Counted from the first letter of the stretch, positions 15,393 to 24,824 are shown. The stretch: 64,000 bases of DNA from Alistipes sp. (GCA_017398045.1 JAFQHI010000021.1:52011-116010), one strand, 5' to 3'. Notes: generated by a model not told the origin, from the letters alone. Numbers and translations: made by a program.

Positions 15393-16658
15393 CTAAAGGG
15401 CGGTTTCGGGTTGGTATTTTTTCAGAATCAGCGTCGAGTTATGGCCACCAAAACCGAAGGTGTTGCTCAATGTGTAGGTCACCTCGCGGCGTTGTGCCTT
15501 GTCGCGCGTCAGGTTCAGATTTGCGGGAATCTCGGGGTCGAGTTCACGGCAGTTAATCGTCGGAGGAATCACTCCGCGCGTAATGGCCATTACGCAAGCC
15601 AACGCCTCCACAGCACCCGTAGCACCCAGCAGGTGGCCGTGCATGGACTTCGTGGAGGAGATGTTAATCGAGGGCAACGCCTCGCCAAAGACCTCACCGA
15701 GGGCTTTGATTTCGGCCACATCGCCCAGCGGGGTCGAGGTGCCGTGTACGTTGATATAGTCGATTTGTTCGGGCGACACATGAGCATCGCGCAACGCATC
15801 ACGCATCGACTTAATGGCACCGCGACCTTCGGGATGCGGAGCCGTAAAGTGGTAAGCATCAGCCGAGTTACCACCGCCAACCACCTCGCAATAAATCTTT
15901 GCACCGCGGGCCAGGGCGTGTTCCAGCTCCTCGAAGACGAAGGCACCGGCACCCTCACCTACCACAAAACCGTCGCGATTCTTATCGAAGGGACTCGAGG
16001 CGTGCGTGCAGTCGTCGTTGCGGGTCGAGAGGGCCTGCATGGCGTTGAATGCGCCGACGGTCACCTCATTAACCGTAGCATCCGAGCCGACCGTCACAAT
16101 CACATCGGCACGTCCGTAGCGAATCGTCTCCATCGCGTTAATCATGGCGTGGTTCGACGAAGCACAGGCCGAGACCACCGAGTAGTTGGGACCCATGAAG
16201 CCATACTTCATCGAGATAAAGCCGGCCGCGATGTCGATAATCATGCGGGGTACAAAGAAAGGGCTAAACCGAGGGGTGTTACCACCCTCGGCATAGCCCA
16301 CGGATTCGTCGAAGAAGGATTTTACTCCTCCGATACCCGAACTCGAAATCACACCGCACTGCTCCAAATCGAGCTTGTCGAAATCGAAAGCGGCATCCTC
16401 AACGGCCTGATCGGCGGCGATGAGGGCATACTGCGTAAAGAGGTCGTAGCGACGAGCCTCCTTGCGGTCGAAATAGTCGTTCGGGTCGTAATCTTTAATT
16501 TCGCACGCAAATTTTGTCTTAAACTTCTCGGTATTGAAATGGGTAATGGGGGCGGCTGCCGAGTGGCCCGCTTCCAGATTTGCAAAATACTCCTCAATGG
16601 TTTTACCAAGCGGGTTGATGGTTCCGATACCCGTAATTACAACTCTTCTCTCTGCCAT
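15393..16658 (-). CDS. fabF: Beta-ketoacyl-ACP synthase II
   Basis: Elongating condensing enzyme of type II fatty-acid synthesis: acyl-enzyme plus malonyl-ACP gives beta-ketoacyl-ACP. The thiolase-fold catalytic triad is intact: Cys165 in VVSACASSNH, His305 in NVHGTSTPLGD and His342 in SMHGHLLGATGAVE. The 421-aa length is normal for FabF, and the Cys-His-His set excludes FabH. It lies 51 bases downstream of acpP, its carrier-protein partner. Confidence 0.96.
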   Translation of the reverse strand: MAERRVVITGIGTINPLGKTIEEYFANLEAGHSAAAPITHFNTEKFKTKFACEIKDYDPNDYFDRKEARRYDLFTQYALIAADQAVEDAAFDFDKLDLEQCGVISSSGIGGVKSFFDESVGYAEGGNTPRFSPFFVPRMIIDIAAGFISMKYGFMGPNYSVVSACASSNHAMINAMETIRYGRADVIVTVGSDATVNEVTVGAFNAMQALSTRNDDCTHASSPFDKNRDGFVVGEGAGAFVFEELEHALARGAKIYCEVVGGGNSADAYHFTAPHPEGRGAIKSMRDALRDAHVSPEQIDYINVHGTSTPLGDVAEIKALGEVFGEALPSINISSTKSMHGHLLGATGAVEALACVMAITRGVIPPTINCRELDPEIPANLNLTRDKAQRREVTYTLSNTFGFGGHNSTLILKKYQPETAL

Positions 16659-16709
16659 GATTGAAGTTTAAGTAAACAAAGAACTTGCCGCGAATGATCT
16701 TCGCTCGAA

Positions 16710-16946
16710 TTATTTCTTCTGTGCCTCGATGAAGGCGATAGCGTCACCTACGGTGGCAATCTTCTCGGCCTCCTCGTCGGGAATCTGCAGATCGAAAGCC
16801 TTCTCGAACTCCATGATGAGCTCTACGGTATCCAGCGAATCGGCACCCAGATGGTTCGTGAAGCTGGCCTCGGGTACTACCTCCGACTCCTTAACACCCA
16901 GTTTGTCAACGATAATCTCGACAACTTTAGCTTGAATTTCAGACAT
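16710..16946 (-). CDS. acpP: Acyl carrier protein
   Basis: Carries growing acyl chains on a phosphopantetheine arm. The 78-aa acidic four-helix protein has the modification site [15 protein letters not shown], with Ser37 as the attachment residue. It is first in acpP-fabF-rnc and has a TATTTTTG promoter box about 65 bases upstream. Confidence 0.97.
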   Translation of the reverse strand: MSEIQAKVVEIIVDKLGVKESEVVPEASFTNHLGADSLDTVELIMEFEKAFDLQIPDEEAEKIATVGDAIAFIEAQKK

Positions 16947-17009
16947 GACTTTAAGTTTTTAGTTAAACAATATTTTAGAATTGAATCTAATTTCTCATCC
17001 AATTTGGGG

Positions 17010-17017
17010 CAAAAATA
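17010..17017 (-). promoter_or_regulatory. Promoter -7 box of acpP-fabF-rnc
   Basis: TATTTTTG on the minus strand. A TTG lies 22 bp upstream (minus strand, 17042-17040), a slightly long spacer. The acpP-pepE divergent gap is otherwise AT-rich, with no gene or clear hairpin. Confidence 0.5.
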
Positions 17018-17120
17018 ACACTTTTTTTATTACTTTTGACAAAAGAAGCCGATTTTTTTATGCCAAAAATTCGGTGTTTTAGAACAATATAAGCTGTAAT
17101 AAATTAACAAACAGATAGTT

Positions 17121-17828
17121 ATGAAATTATTACTTATCTCGAATTCTACCAATGCAGGCGAAGAATACCTGCGTTATCCGCTGCCCGAAATCGAAAAATT
17201 CCTCCACGGTGTAAAGGAGGTGGTCTTTGTCCCCTATGCCGCCGTCACCTTCTCGTATGCCGCCTATGAGAAGAAGGTGCAGGCCCGCCTCGCGGAGATC
17301 GGTATCCGCGTAAAGTCGGTACACCGCGCCAAAGACCCCGCCAAGATGGTGCGCGAGGCCGAAGCCATCTGCGTCGGTGGAGGTAATACGTTCGCCCTGA
17401 CGAAGAAGATGCAGGAGCAGGGGCTGATGAAGGCCATCCTGAAGAAAATCAAGGCCGGAACGCCCTACGTGGGTTGGTCGGCCGGTTCGAATGTCTGCTG
17501 CCCGACGATTTGCACCACGAACGATATGCCGATTCTTCAACCCGAATCGTTCCGAGCCATCGGAGCCATTCCCTTCCAGATTAACCCCCACTACCTCGAC
17601 GCCAACCCCGAAGGTCATGCCGGCGAGACGCGCGAGCAGCGCATCTTGGAGTACATCGAGGCCAACCCGAAGCGTTGGGTGGTCGGTCTGCGCGAGGGTT
17701 GCATCCTGCATTATGAGAACGAGAAACTGGAGCTGATTGGCAAACGCCCGATGCGCATCTTCCGCAAGGGGGTCGAGACCCACGAGGTGCAGGCGGGCGA
17801 CGACCTGTCGTTCCTATTTAATAAATAG
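17121..17828 (+). CDS. pepE: Dipeptidase E (alpha-aspartyl dipeptidase)
   Basis: Serine peptidase family S51, hydrolysing N-terminal aspartyl dipeptides in the cytoplasm. The nucleophile is Ser120 in GWSAGSNV, followed by the typical PTICTTNDMPI and PFQINPHYLDA blocks. The glycine-rich CVGGGNTFAL is at 84-93. The 235-aa length matches the family. It leads a pepE-tyrA-yraN cluster; tyrA starts 2 bases after its stop. Confidence 0.95.
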   Translation: MKLLLISNSTNAGEEYLRYPLPEIEKFLHGVKEVVFVPYAAVTFSYAAYEKKVQARLAEIGIRVKSVHRAKDPAKMVREAEAICVGGGNTFALTKKMQEQGLMKAILKKIKAGTPYVGWSAGSNVCCPTICTTNDMPILQPESFRAIGAIPFQINPHYLDANPEGHAGETREQRILEYIEANPKRWVVGLREGCILHYENEKLELIGKRPMRIFRKGVETHEVQAGDDLSFLFNK

Positions 17829-17830
17829 GT

Positions 17831-18673
17831 ATGCGGGTATTTATTGCCGGATTGGGCCTTATCGGTGGCTCGCTTGCCCTGACGCTGAAGGAGCGCGGGA
17901 CGGTCGAGGAGGTGATGGGCATGGAGGTGAGCGAGGAGCGGGCCAAAGAGGCCCTCTCGCTCGGCCTGGCCGACCGCATCGTTCCCTTCGAGGAGGGGGT
18001 TACGACGGCCGACCTCATCGTGCTGGCCACCCCCGTCGATACGATTCCCATGCTGGCCGTCAAGGCACTTAATCGGGTCCAAAAACCGCAGGTGGTCATC
18101 GACCTCGGTTCGACCAAAGGCGAGCTGTGCGAAATGATTGACCAGCACACCCGTCGCAGTCGCTTTGTGGCCGTTCACCCGATGTGGGGTACCGAGTACA
18201 GCGGCCCGCAAGCTGCCGTAAAGGGTGCCTTTGCGGGGCGCACAGCCGTCATCTGCGAGCGGGAAAGGAGCGATGAAGATGTCCTGCAAATGGTCGAGGA
18301 ACTGCTTCGCACGTTGCAAATGCCCGTCATCTACATGAGTGCCGAGGAGCATGACCTGCACACGGCCTACGTCTCACACATCTCGCACATCACCTCCTTT
18401 GCGCTGGCCAACACGGTCCTCGAAAAGGAGCGCGAAGACAGACACATCTTCGATCTGGCGGGTGGTGGTTTCGAAAGTACGGTGCGTCTTGCGAAGAGTG
18501 CCTCTTCGACCTGGGTTCCGATTCTGATGCAGAACAAATACAACGTGCTGGATGTCCTGCGCGAACACATCCACCAGCTGCAACTGATGCGTCGCATGAT
18601 TGAGCGCGACGACACGACGGGGCTACGGGAGGTGATTGACCGCGCCAACTCGATTCAGCGCATCATCCACTAA
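17831..18673 (+). CDS. tyrA: Prephenate dehydrogenase
   Basis: NAD(P)-dependent oxidative decarboxylation of prephenate to 4-hydroxyphenylpyruvate, the tyrosine branch. A Rossmann motif GLGLIGGSLAL (residues 7-17) opens the protein. DLGSTKGELC and the substrate block HPMWGTEYSGP follow, then the helical dimer domain with the conserved HDLHTAYVSHISHITSFALA. The 280-aa form has no chorismate mutase or ACT domain fused, so it is a monofunctional enzyme. It sits between pepE and yraN, 2-3 bases from each. Confidence 0.92.
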   Translation: MRVFIAGLGLIGGSLALTLKERGTVEEVMGMEVSEERAKEALSLGLADRIVPFEEGVTTADLIVLATPVDTIPMLAVKALNRVQKPQVVIDLGSTKGELCEMIDQHTRRSRFVAVHPMWGTEYSGPQAAVKGAFAGRTAVICERERSDEDVLQMVEELLRTLQMPVIYMSAEEHDLHTAYVSHISHITSFALANTVLEKEREDRHIFDLAGGGFESTVRLAKSASSTWVPILMQNKYNVLDVLREHIHQLQLMRRMIERDDTTGLREVIDRANSIQRIIH

Positions 18674-18676
18674 TCG

Positions 18677-19072
18677 ATGGCCGTAAACCACGAAACCGAA
18701 AAGAGCCGCATCGGTCGGTTGGGCGAAGAGGCCGCAGTGGGCCATCTCCGCCAAGCCGGTTATGAGATTTGCGCCCGCAATTGGCGCAGCGGCTCCTACG
18801 AGTTGGATATCGTGGCGCGTCGTTACGAGGTACTGCACTTCATCGAGGTCAAGACACGCCAAGCGGATGGCCTCACCTCGCCCGAAGAGGCACTGACCGA
18901 GCATAAGATTCGCTCCCTACATCGTGCGGCCAGGCTCTATATCGGCCAATATGCCCGTCGCTATGCGGGTTATGAGTGGCAATTCGACCTGGCGGCCGTG
19001 CGTGTCGGGACCGACGGAGCGATGCACGTGGAGCTGATTGAAGAGGTGGCCGCCACATCGTGGCGCGGCTAA
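18677..19072 (+). CDS. YraN family protein (UPF0102)
   Basis: A small restriction-endonuclease-fold protein (131 aa) of unsettled function. The PD-(D/E)xK core is visible: GEEAAVGHLRQAGYEICARNWRSGSYELDIVARR with the acidic residue in the ELD strand, then HFIEVKTRQADG with the E-x-K pair. It follows tyrA by 3 bases. The N-terminus MAVNHETEKSRIGRLGEEAA is normal for the family. Confidence 0.88.
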   Translation: MAVNHETEKSRIGRLGEEAAVGHLRQAGYEICARNWRSGSYELDIVARRYEVLHFIEVKTRQADGLTSPEEALTEHKIRSLHRAARLYIGQYARRYAGYEWQFDLAAVRVGTDGAMHVELIEEVAATSWRG

Positions 19073-19075
19073 TTG

Positions 19076-19107
19076 TTTGTGTTTTTGATTTATTTGTATT
19101 ATTTTTG
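19076..19107 (+). promoter_or_regulatory. Promoter of waaA
   Basis: TTTG at 19076-19079, a 20-bp spacer, and TATTTTTG at 19100-19107, 28 bases before the start codon. Confidence 0.65.
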
Positions 19108-19135
19108 TCATCACAAAACAGTAAGGTAGCAAATC

Positions 19136-20365
19136 ATGTGGTTGTACGACTTCTTCATGAGCCTCTACGCTTGGGTGATTCGTCTCGTGGGGTTAAAATA
19201 CGAGAAGGCTCGCCTATGGAGTGAGGGGCGCAAGGGTCTCTTTGAGCGTATGCGTGCAAAGATAGACCCGAAGGCCCGTATTGTCTGGCTGCACGTTGCC
19301 TCGCTGGGTGAGTTCGAACAAGGGCGACCCATCATCGAGGAGATTCGCCGTTCGCATCCCGAATACAAAATTCTGCTCACCTTCTTCTCGCCCTCGGGCT
19401 ACGAAATCCGCAAGAATTACGCAGGTGCCGACTACATCTTCTATCTCCCGATAGATACCCGTCGCAACGTGCGTCAATTCCTCGACATCGCCCATCCCGA
19501 GGTGGCCATCTTTGTTAAATATGAGTTTTGGCTCAATATGTTGACCGAACTGCGTCGTCGTCGCATACGTACCTTTGTCGTATCGTCGATTTTCCGTCGC
19601 AACTCGGTCTTCTTCCGTTTCTATGGAGGCCCCTGGCGCGAGGCATTGGAGACCTTCGAGGTACTCTTTGTCCAAAACGAGGAGTCGAAACGGCTGTTGG
19701 CCGAGCTGGGTTTCGACAATGTGACCATAGCCGGCGATACGCGCTTCGACCGTGTGGCCGAAATTGCCCGCTCGGCCAAGCGCGTGGAGCTTATCGAGCG
19801 TTTCAAGGGCGACCAAAAACTCTTTATTGCCGGCTCGACCTGGGGTCCCGATGAGGAGTTGCTCATTCCGCTGATGAACGAAAATCCGACGCTGAAATTC
19901 ATCATTGCCCCCCACGAAATGGACGAGGGCCGCATCGCGCACCTCATGGAGGCAACCAAGGGAGGTGCCGTGCGCTATACGCAATGCACCGCAGAGAGCG
20001 ACCTCAAGGAGAAACAGCTCCTGATACTCGACACGGTGGGCATCTTGGCCTCGGCCTACGGCTCGGCCTCGTGGGGATACATCGGAGGAGGTTTCGGGGT
20101 CGGCATCCACAACACGTTGGAGGCGGCTACGTTTGGTCTCCCGATAGCCTTCGGACCGAAGTACCAAAAATTCAAGGAGGCTTGCGACCTGCTATCACTC
20201 GGTGCGGCCCGCTCGGTGAAGAGCTACGAGGAGTTGAAGGAGTGGTTCATTCCCCTGCGCGACGACGAACAGCAACTCGCCGCCACCTCACGCCTGGTTC
20301 GGGACTACACCCACAGCCACCAAGGGGCCACACGCACCATTACACAGACTATCTTTACGCGATAA
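19136..20365 (+). CDS. waaA: 3-deoxy-D-manno-octulosonic acid (Kdo) transferase
   Basis: Adds Kdo from CMP-Kdo to lipid A precursor at the inner membrane. The 409-aa GT-B protein has a membrane-proximal N-terminus, VWLHVASLGEFEQGRPIIEEIR and ILLTFFSPSGYEIRKNY in the acceptor domain, YEFWLNML and GDTRFDRV at the hinge, and in the donor domain the IIAPHEMDEGRI and YIGGGFGVGIHNTLEAATFGLPIAFGP blocks. All are diagnostic for KdtA. It has its own promoter. With lpxK in the same window it confirms LPS-type lipid A synthesis. Confidence 0.95.
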   Translation: MWLYDFFMSLYAWVIRLVGLKYEKARLWSEGRKGLFERMRAKIDPKARIVWLHVASLGEFEQGRPIIEEIRRSHPEYKILLTFFSPSGYEIRKNYAGADYIFYLPIDTRRNVRQFLDIAHPEVAIFVKYEFWLNMLTELRRRRIRTFVVSSIFRRNSVFFRFYGGPWREALETFEVLFVQNEESKRLLAELGFDNVTIAGDTRFDRVAEIARSAKRVELIERFKGDQKLFIAGSTWGPDEELLIPLMNENPTLKFIIAPHEMDEGRIAHLMEATKGGAVRYTQCTAESDLKEKQLLILDTVGILASAYGSASWGYIGGGFGVGIHNTLEAATFGLPIAFGPKYQKFKEACDLLSLGAARSVKSYEELKEWFIPLRDDEQQLAATSRLVRDYTHSHQGATRTITQTIFTR

Positions 20366-20371
20366 AGCGAC

Positions 20372-20416
20372 AAAAAAGAGGGGCTATCCAACAATCACTG
20401 TTCGATAGCCCCATTT
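20372..20416. terminator. Bidirectional terminator between waaA and aroB
   Basis: GGGGCTATC (20380-20388) pairs with GATAGCCCC (20404-20412). It is followed by TTTT on the plus side and by a T run on the minus side, so it can serve both converging transcripts. Confidence 0.8.
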
Positions 20417-20512
20417 TGTAGCAGTCGTATAACAAGCGATTTCTAATTGTACGCCCACTGAAAAACTATTTCCCGCGCAAACTGTCTGGTGCGGACCAGG
20501 CGGATGCTTCCG

Positions 20513-21541
20513 CTATTCGGCCACACCGAAGAGTTGCGGTAGTTGTCCCTTCTCGACCGGCACCGATTCGCATCGGCCGATGGCTCGCGGGATGACCAGA
20601 TGCAGTTGCCCGCCCTCGCTCTTCTTATCCTTCACCATCTCCTTTACGAGTTTCTGCATCGCCACCGGAGGCTCGGTCGGAAGGCCCAGCCGCTCCAACA
20701 CGCCACGAATACGGTCACGCTCCGCGGCCATGAGCATTCCCATGTTCACCGCCACATCGGCTATCACGGCCGTGCCTACGGCTACCGCCTCGCCATGAAT
20801 CAACTGCGGCGACGATTTCTCGATGGCGTGCGCCAACGTATGGCCCAGATTCAGCAGACGACGTTCGCCCGCCTCACGCTCATCGCGTTCGACAATCTCG
20901 GCCTTCACCCTGACGGCCGAGCGCACGGCCGCAGCCAACAGCCCTTTATCGCGGCGCAACTCATCGAAAGTGGCCTGCTCCAGGCGTCGAAACATCGCCT
21001 CATCGCCAATAATGGCAGCCTTCACAATCTCGGCCAGACCGGCACGAAACTCCCGCTCGGAAAGGGTACGCAACATCGCAGGGTCACACACGACAAATTC
21101 GGGCTGCGTAAAACAGCCCACCATATTTTTATAGCCGTCCAAATTAACCCCGTTCTTGCCTCCTACCGAGGCATCGACCTGCCCCAGCAACGTCGTGGAG
21201 ACGAACCCGAAGCGGATGCCGCGCATATAAATCGACGCCACGAAGCCCGTAATATCGGAGATAATACCGCCCCCGACGGCCAAAAGCAGGGTTTTTCGGT
21301 CGGCACCGAGAGCCACCAATTGGCGGATAATCTGCTCGACCGTTTGCAGGGTCTTAATCGTCTCGCCCCGCCCGATGAGAATCTTTTCGTAGGGGGCCAG
21401 CAACTCGCCATAGAGGCGGTCGATGGTGGCATCGGTAATGACCACCACACGCTTTTCGGCCACCAAATGGGGCAACAACTCCATTGCCGAGGCTATATAA
21501 ACGCGACTCGAAGAGCGCACCGTAAAGTCGGGATTCATCAT
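20513..21541 (-). CDS. aroB: 3-dehydroquinate synthase
   Basis: Second shikimate step: DAHP to 3-dehydroquinate with NAD and a divalent metal. Motifs: VVVITDATIDRLYGELL, LAVGGGIISDITGFVASIYMRGI (NAD binding), DASVGGKNGVNLDGYKN, REFRAGLAEIVKAAIIGD and the metal-binding LNLGHTLAHAIE and HGEAVAVG histidines. I start at ATG 21541 (343 aa). A longer frame exists to 21607, but the promoter box TAAATTTG lies at 21569-21562, inside that extension, so the longer form would not be transcribed whole. Confidence 0.94.
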   Translation of the reverse strand: MMNPDFTVRSSSRVYIASAMELLPHLVAEKRVVVITDATIDRLYGELLAPYEKILIGRGETIKTLQTVEQIIRQLVALGADRKTLLLAVGGGIISDITGFVASIYMRGIRFGFVSTTLLGQVDASVGGKNGVNLDGYKNMVGCFTQPEFVVCDPAMLRTLSEREFRAGLAEIVKAAIIGDEAMFRRLEQATFDELRRDKGLLAAAVRSAVRVKAEIVERDEREAGERRLLNLGHTLAHAIEKSSPQLIHGEAVAVGTAVIADVAVNMGMLMAAERDRIRGVLERLGLPTEPPVAMQKLVKEMVKDKKSEGGQLHLVIPRAIGRCESVPVEKGQLPQLFGVAE

Positions 21542-21561
21542 TCGTTGTGTTTTTACGCCCT

Positions 21562-21569
21562 CAAATTTA
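21562..21569 (-). promoter_or_regulatory. Promoter -7 box of aroB
   Basis: TAAATTTG on the minus strand. The start site would fall about 15 bases before the aroB ATG. It lies back to back with the typA box at 21592-21599. Confidence 0.6.
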
Positions 21570-21591
21570 CGATATTTTCGAAGAAAATAGC

Positions 21592-21599
21592 TACATTTG
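21592..21599 (+). promoter_or_regulatory. Promoter -7 box of typA
   Basis: TACATTTG, 19 bases before the typA ATG. Only 22 bases separate it from the opposing aroB box, so the two upstream promoter regions overlap. Confidence 0.6.
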
Positions 21600-21618
21600 C
21601 GCATCAAAAAATTTCGCT

Positions 21619-23430
21619 ATGCAAAAACTGCGTAATATTGCCATCATCGCCCACGTGGACCACGGCAAGACGACCCTGGTCGATAAGCTGATTCTGGCAG
21701 GCCACATCCTGCGCGACAACGCCAAGCAAAGTGGCGAGCTGATTCTGGACAACAACGATTTGGAGCGAGAGCGCGGCATCACGATTCTCTCGAAGAACGT
21801 ATCGGTCATCTATAAGGATTACAAAATCAACATCATCGACACCCCGGGCCACGCCGACTTCGGTGGCGAGGTGGAGCGCGTACTGAATATGTGCGACGGT
21901 GTACTGCTGTTGGTCGATGCCTTTGAGGGGACGATGCCCCAGACCCGTTTCGTCTTGCAGAAGGCCCTCGCGCTGGGCAAGAAGCCGATTGTGGTTATCA
22001 ACAAGGTCGATAAGCCCAACTGCCGCCCCGAGGTAGTCAATGAGCAGGTCTTTGACCTGATGTTCTCGCTCGATGCGACCGAAGAGCAGCTCGACTACAA
22101 GACCATCTACGGTTCGGCCAAGCAGGGTTGGATGTCCCACAAGTGGAACGAAAAGACCGACTCGCTCGTGCCGCTGCTGGATGCCATCATCGATGAGATT
22201 CCCGAACCCGAGACGGTGGAGGGTACGCCCCAGCTGCTTATCACCTCGCTCGAATACTCGGCCTACACGGGACGCGCAGCCGTGGGTAAGCTCACACGCG
22301 GCACGCTGCGTGCAGGACAGCCGGTCACCCTCGCGAAACGCGACGGTGAGACCCGTCTGAAGAGCCGCATCAAGGAGTTGATGGTCTTCGAGGGTCTTTC
22401 GAAAAAGCGCGTCGAGGAGGTGCAATGTGGTGAGATTTGCTCCATCCTGGGCATCGACGGATTTGAGATTGGCGACACGATTTGCGACTTCGAGAATCCC
22501 GAGCCGCTCCCCCCGATTGCCATCGACGAGCCGACCATGTCGATGCTCTTCACGATTAACAACTCGCCCTTCTTCGGAAAGGACGGTAAGTATGTCACCT
22601 CACGCCACATCAAGGAGCGTCTGGACCGCGAGTTGGAGAAGAACCTCGCCCTGCGTGTCACGCCCGGCCCCTCGGCCGATTCGTTCAACGTCTTCGGTCG
22701 CGGCGTGCTGCACCTCTCGGTTTTGATTGAGACGATGCGCCGCGAGGGCTACGAGTTGCAGGTTGGTCAGCCGCGCGTCATCATCAAGGAGATTGACGGC
22801 GTGAAGTGTGAGCCGGTGGAGGAGATGATGGTCGATTGCCCGGAGAGCTGTTCGGGTACGGTTATCGAGATGACGACCCGTCGCAAGGGCGTGATGACCA
22901 ACATGACCTCGAATGGCGACCGCGTGCGCCTCGAATTCGATATTCCCTCGCGCGGTATCATCGGTTTAAGGTCGAATATGCTGACCGCTACGGCCGGTGA
23001 GGCCATCATGACCCACCGTCTGAAGGGCTTTGAGCCGTGGATGGGCGAGATTGAGATGCGCACCAACGGCTCGATTATCGCCTCCGAGACGGGTACCGCC
23101 TACGCCTACTCGATTGACAAACTGCAAGAGCGCGGTCGCTTCTTCATCGCCCCGATGGAGGCGGTCTATGAAGGACAGGTCATCGGTGAGCATACGCGCC
23201 AAAACGATATTGCGGTAAATGTAACGAAGGCCAAGCAGCTGACGAATATGCGTGCTTCGGGTTCGGACGAAAAGGCGGTCATCGTTCCGCCCAAAATCTT
23301 CACGCTGGAGGAGGCACTGGAGTACATCAAAGAGGATGAGTATGTGGAGGTTACACCCCACGCGATGCGCTTAAGGAAGATTCTGCTGCACGACGTGGAC
23401 CGCAAGCGCGCCGCCAAGAGCGAACAATAA
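21619..23430 (+). CDS. typA: Translational GTPase TypA/BipA
   Basis: Ribosome-associated GTPase involved in 50S assembly and stress adaptation. G-motifs in order: [10 protein letters not shown] (11-20), the switch region [22 protein letters not shown] and [12 protein letters not shown]-like domains III and V follow ([24 protein letters not shown]), then the BipA-specific C-terminal domain with [10 protein letters not shown]-type sequence ([18 protein letters not shown]). I chose ATG 21619 (603 aa) because it begins [16 protein letters not shown] and sits just after the promoter box; an upstream in-frame start at 21547 precedes the promoter. Confidence 0.96.
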   Translation: MQKLRNIAIIAHVDHGKTTLVDKLILAGHILRDNAKQSGELILDNNDLERERGITILSKNVSVIYKDYKINIIDTPGHADFGGEVERVLNMCDGVLLLVDAFEGTMPQTRFVLQKALALGKKPIVVINKVDKPNCRPEVVNEQVFDLMFSLDATEEQLDYKTIYGSAKQGWMSHKWNEKTDSLVPLLDAIIDEIPEPETVEGTPQLLITSLEYSAYTGRAAVGKLTRGTLRAGQPVTLAKRDGETRLKSRIKELMVFEGLSKKRVEEVQCGEICSILGIDGFEIGDTICDFENPEPLPPIAIDEPTMSMLFTINNSPFFGKDGKYVTSRHIKERLDRELEKNLALRVTPGPSADSFNVFGRGVLHLSVLIETMRREGYELQVGQPRVIIKEIDGVKCEPVEEMMVDCPESCSGTVIEMTTRRKGVMTNMTSNGDRVRLEFDIPSRGIIGLRSNMLTATAGEAIMTHRLKGFEPWMGEIEMRTNGSIIASETGTAYAYSIDKLQERGRFFIAPMEAVYEGQVIGEHTRQNDIAVNVTKAKQLTNMRASGSDEKAVIVPPKIFTLEEALEYIKEDEYVEVTPHAMRLRKILLHDVDRKRAAKSEQ

Positions 23431-23454
23431 AGCAACACCTTAAAACCGACCGAT

Positions 23455-23889
23455 ATGAAAAAAGTAGGTATTGCCAGCGACCATGCCGGCTACGAAATGA
23501 AAGAGTTTGTCGTGGGTTACCTCCAGGCCAAGGGCTTCGAGGTCTATGACTTTGGCACCCACTCCCCCGAGAGTGTCGATTATGCCGATTTCGGCCATCC
23601 GTTGGCCGAGGCGGTCGAAAAGGGCGATGTGGAGTGCGGTGTAGGCCTTTGCGGCTCGGGCGAGGGTATCTCGATGACCCTCAACAAGCACCAGGGCATC
23701 CGCGCCGGTCTGTGCTGGTTGCCCGAAATTGCCCACCTGATTCGTCAGCACAACAACGCCAACGTCGTAGTACTGCCTGCCCGCTTTATCTCGAACGATG
23801 AGGCCGTTGCGATTCTCGACGAGTACTTTGCCACCGAATTCGAGGGCGGCCGCCACGAGGCCCGCATCGCCAAGATTCCGGTGAAATAA
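23455..23889 (+). CDS. rpiB: Ribose-5-phosphate isomerase B
   Basis: Interconverts ribose-5-phosphate and ribulose-5-phosphate (RpiB/LacAB fold). SDHAGYEMK places Asp9 and His10 at the substrate site; VGLCGSGEGISMTLNKH carries the catalytic-base Cys66 and the phosphate loop; INKH-like and GIRAGLCW blocks follow. The 144-aa length is normal. It is 24 bases downstream of typA. With tkt at 58 kb it covers part of the non-oxidative pentose phosphate pathway. Confidence 0.95.
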   Translation: MKKVGIASDHAGYEMKEFVVGYLQAKGFEVYDFGTHSPESVDYADFGHPLAEAVEKGDVECGVGLCGSGEGISMTLNKHQGIRAGLCWLPEIAHLIRQHNNANVVVLPARFISNDEAVAILDEYFATEFEGGRHEARIAKIPVK

Positions 23890-23894
23890 CGAGC

Positions 23895-23925
23895 AATTCA
23901 AAATTTAGAATTTAGAATTCAAAAT
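23895..23925. repeat. AATTCAAAATTTAGAATT-type repeat
   Basis: AT-rich unit ending in GAATTCAAAAT, between the rpiB stop and the terminator. Confidence 0.55.
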
Positions 23926-23957
23926 GAGAGGCTGCCCCAAACGGGACAGCCTCTTTT
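23926..23957. terminator. Terminator between rpiB and ispE
   Basis: GAGGCTGCCCC pairs with GGGACAGCCTC (one mismatch), with TTTT after it on the plus side. It lies in the convergent rpiB-ispE gap. Confidence 0.8.
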
Positions 23958-23983
23958 CCTTTCATATCCTTTAGTAACCCTTT

Positions 23984-24790
23984 TTACAACTGATAGATAT
24001 AGGGTGTATCAATCTTTCGCGCCGACGCCTCCTCGTCGAAAAGGCCAAAGACCGTAGAACCGCTGCCCGACATCGAGGCATAAATGGCCCCTGCCTGTTG
24101 CAATGTCTCCTTGGCTTGGCGAATCGCGGGATGCGCCTCGAAAATAGGGGGTTCGAAATCATTCTTCACCAGCCCCTGCCACTCGACAATAGGGCGTGAC
24201 AACCGCTCACGCAGCGACACGGCCGGCACAGCGGGCTTCACCCCTGCATAGGCTTCGCGCGTTGAAACCCCCTCGTCGGGCTTGATAAGGGCAATCCACA
24301 GCCCCTCAATCGACAGCTCAATCGGGGTCATCTTCTCGCCACGCCCCGTGCAGAGTTGGGGCGTATTGCGGACAAAAAAGGCGGTATCGCTCCCCAACTC
24401 GGCCGCCAGCTCGATTAAGCACTGCTCCTCCAACTTCAACGCGAACAACTCGTTGAGTGCCAAGAGGGTCATCGTGCCATCCGACGAGCCGCCCCCCAAT
24501 CCTGCGCCAAACGGCACACGTTTATCGAGGGCGATGCGCACCCCATCCACACCGTAGCGGTCGCGCATCAGGTGGAAAGCCCGCAGGCAAATATTCTCCT
24601 CCGCAGGACAATCAACCGCCATACCGCGATTTTCGAAGACCGCCCCCGTGCCGAGGATACGCTCCACCTCCAGCTCGTCATACAGCCCCCGTACGGGTAC
24701 CATTACCGTCTCCAACTCGTGGAATCCGTCCGCACGACGACGCAGGACATCCAACCCGAGATTTATTTTGCAATTTGCCTTGAGTTTCAT
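23984..24790 (-). CDS. ispE: 4-diphosphocytidyl-2-C-methyl-D-erythritol kinase
   Basis: ATP-dependent kinase of the MEP isoprenoid pathway. GHMP kinase blocks: KANCKINLGLDVLRRRADGFHELETVM at the N-terminus, PFGAGLGGGSSDGTMTLLALN (the ATP loop), and the C-terminal YASMSGSGSTVFGLF. The frame stays open far upstream (to 25207), but the extension is only the antisense of the GSCFA gene. MKLKANCKINLGL at 24790 is the natural start (268 aa). The promoter box ends 4 bases before this ATG, so the mRNA may be leaderless. ispD of the same pathway is at 37 kb. Confidence 0.93.
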   Translation of the reverse strand: MKLKANCKINLGLDVLRRRADGFHELETVMVPVRGLYDELEVERILGTGAVFENRGMAVDCPAEENICLRAFHLMRDRYGVDGVRIALDKRVPFGAGLGGGSSDGTMTLLALNELFALKLEEQCLIELAAELGSDTAFFVRNTPQLCTGRGEKMTPIELSIEGLWIALIKPDEGVSTREAYAGVKPAVPAVSLRERLSRPIVEWQGLVKNDFEPPIFEAHPAIRQAKETLQQAGAIYASMSGSGSTVFGLFDEEASARKIDTPYIYQL

Positions 24791-24794
24791 AAAA

Positions 24795-24802
24795 CAAAGG
24801 TA
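24795..24802 (-). promoter_or_regulatory. Promoter -7 box of ispE
   Basis: TACCTTTG on the minus strand, with only four bases between the box and the ispE ATG. Confidence 0.55.
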
Positions 24803-24812
24803 AGAATTTTTG

Positions 24813-24820
24813 TAAATTTG
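24813..24820 (+). promoter_or_regulatory. Promoter -7 box of the GSCFA gene
   Basis: TAAATTTG with four bases (CCCA) between it and the ATG at 24825. It mirrors the ispE box across a 10-base gap. Confidence 0.55.
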
Positions 24821-24824
24821 CCCA

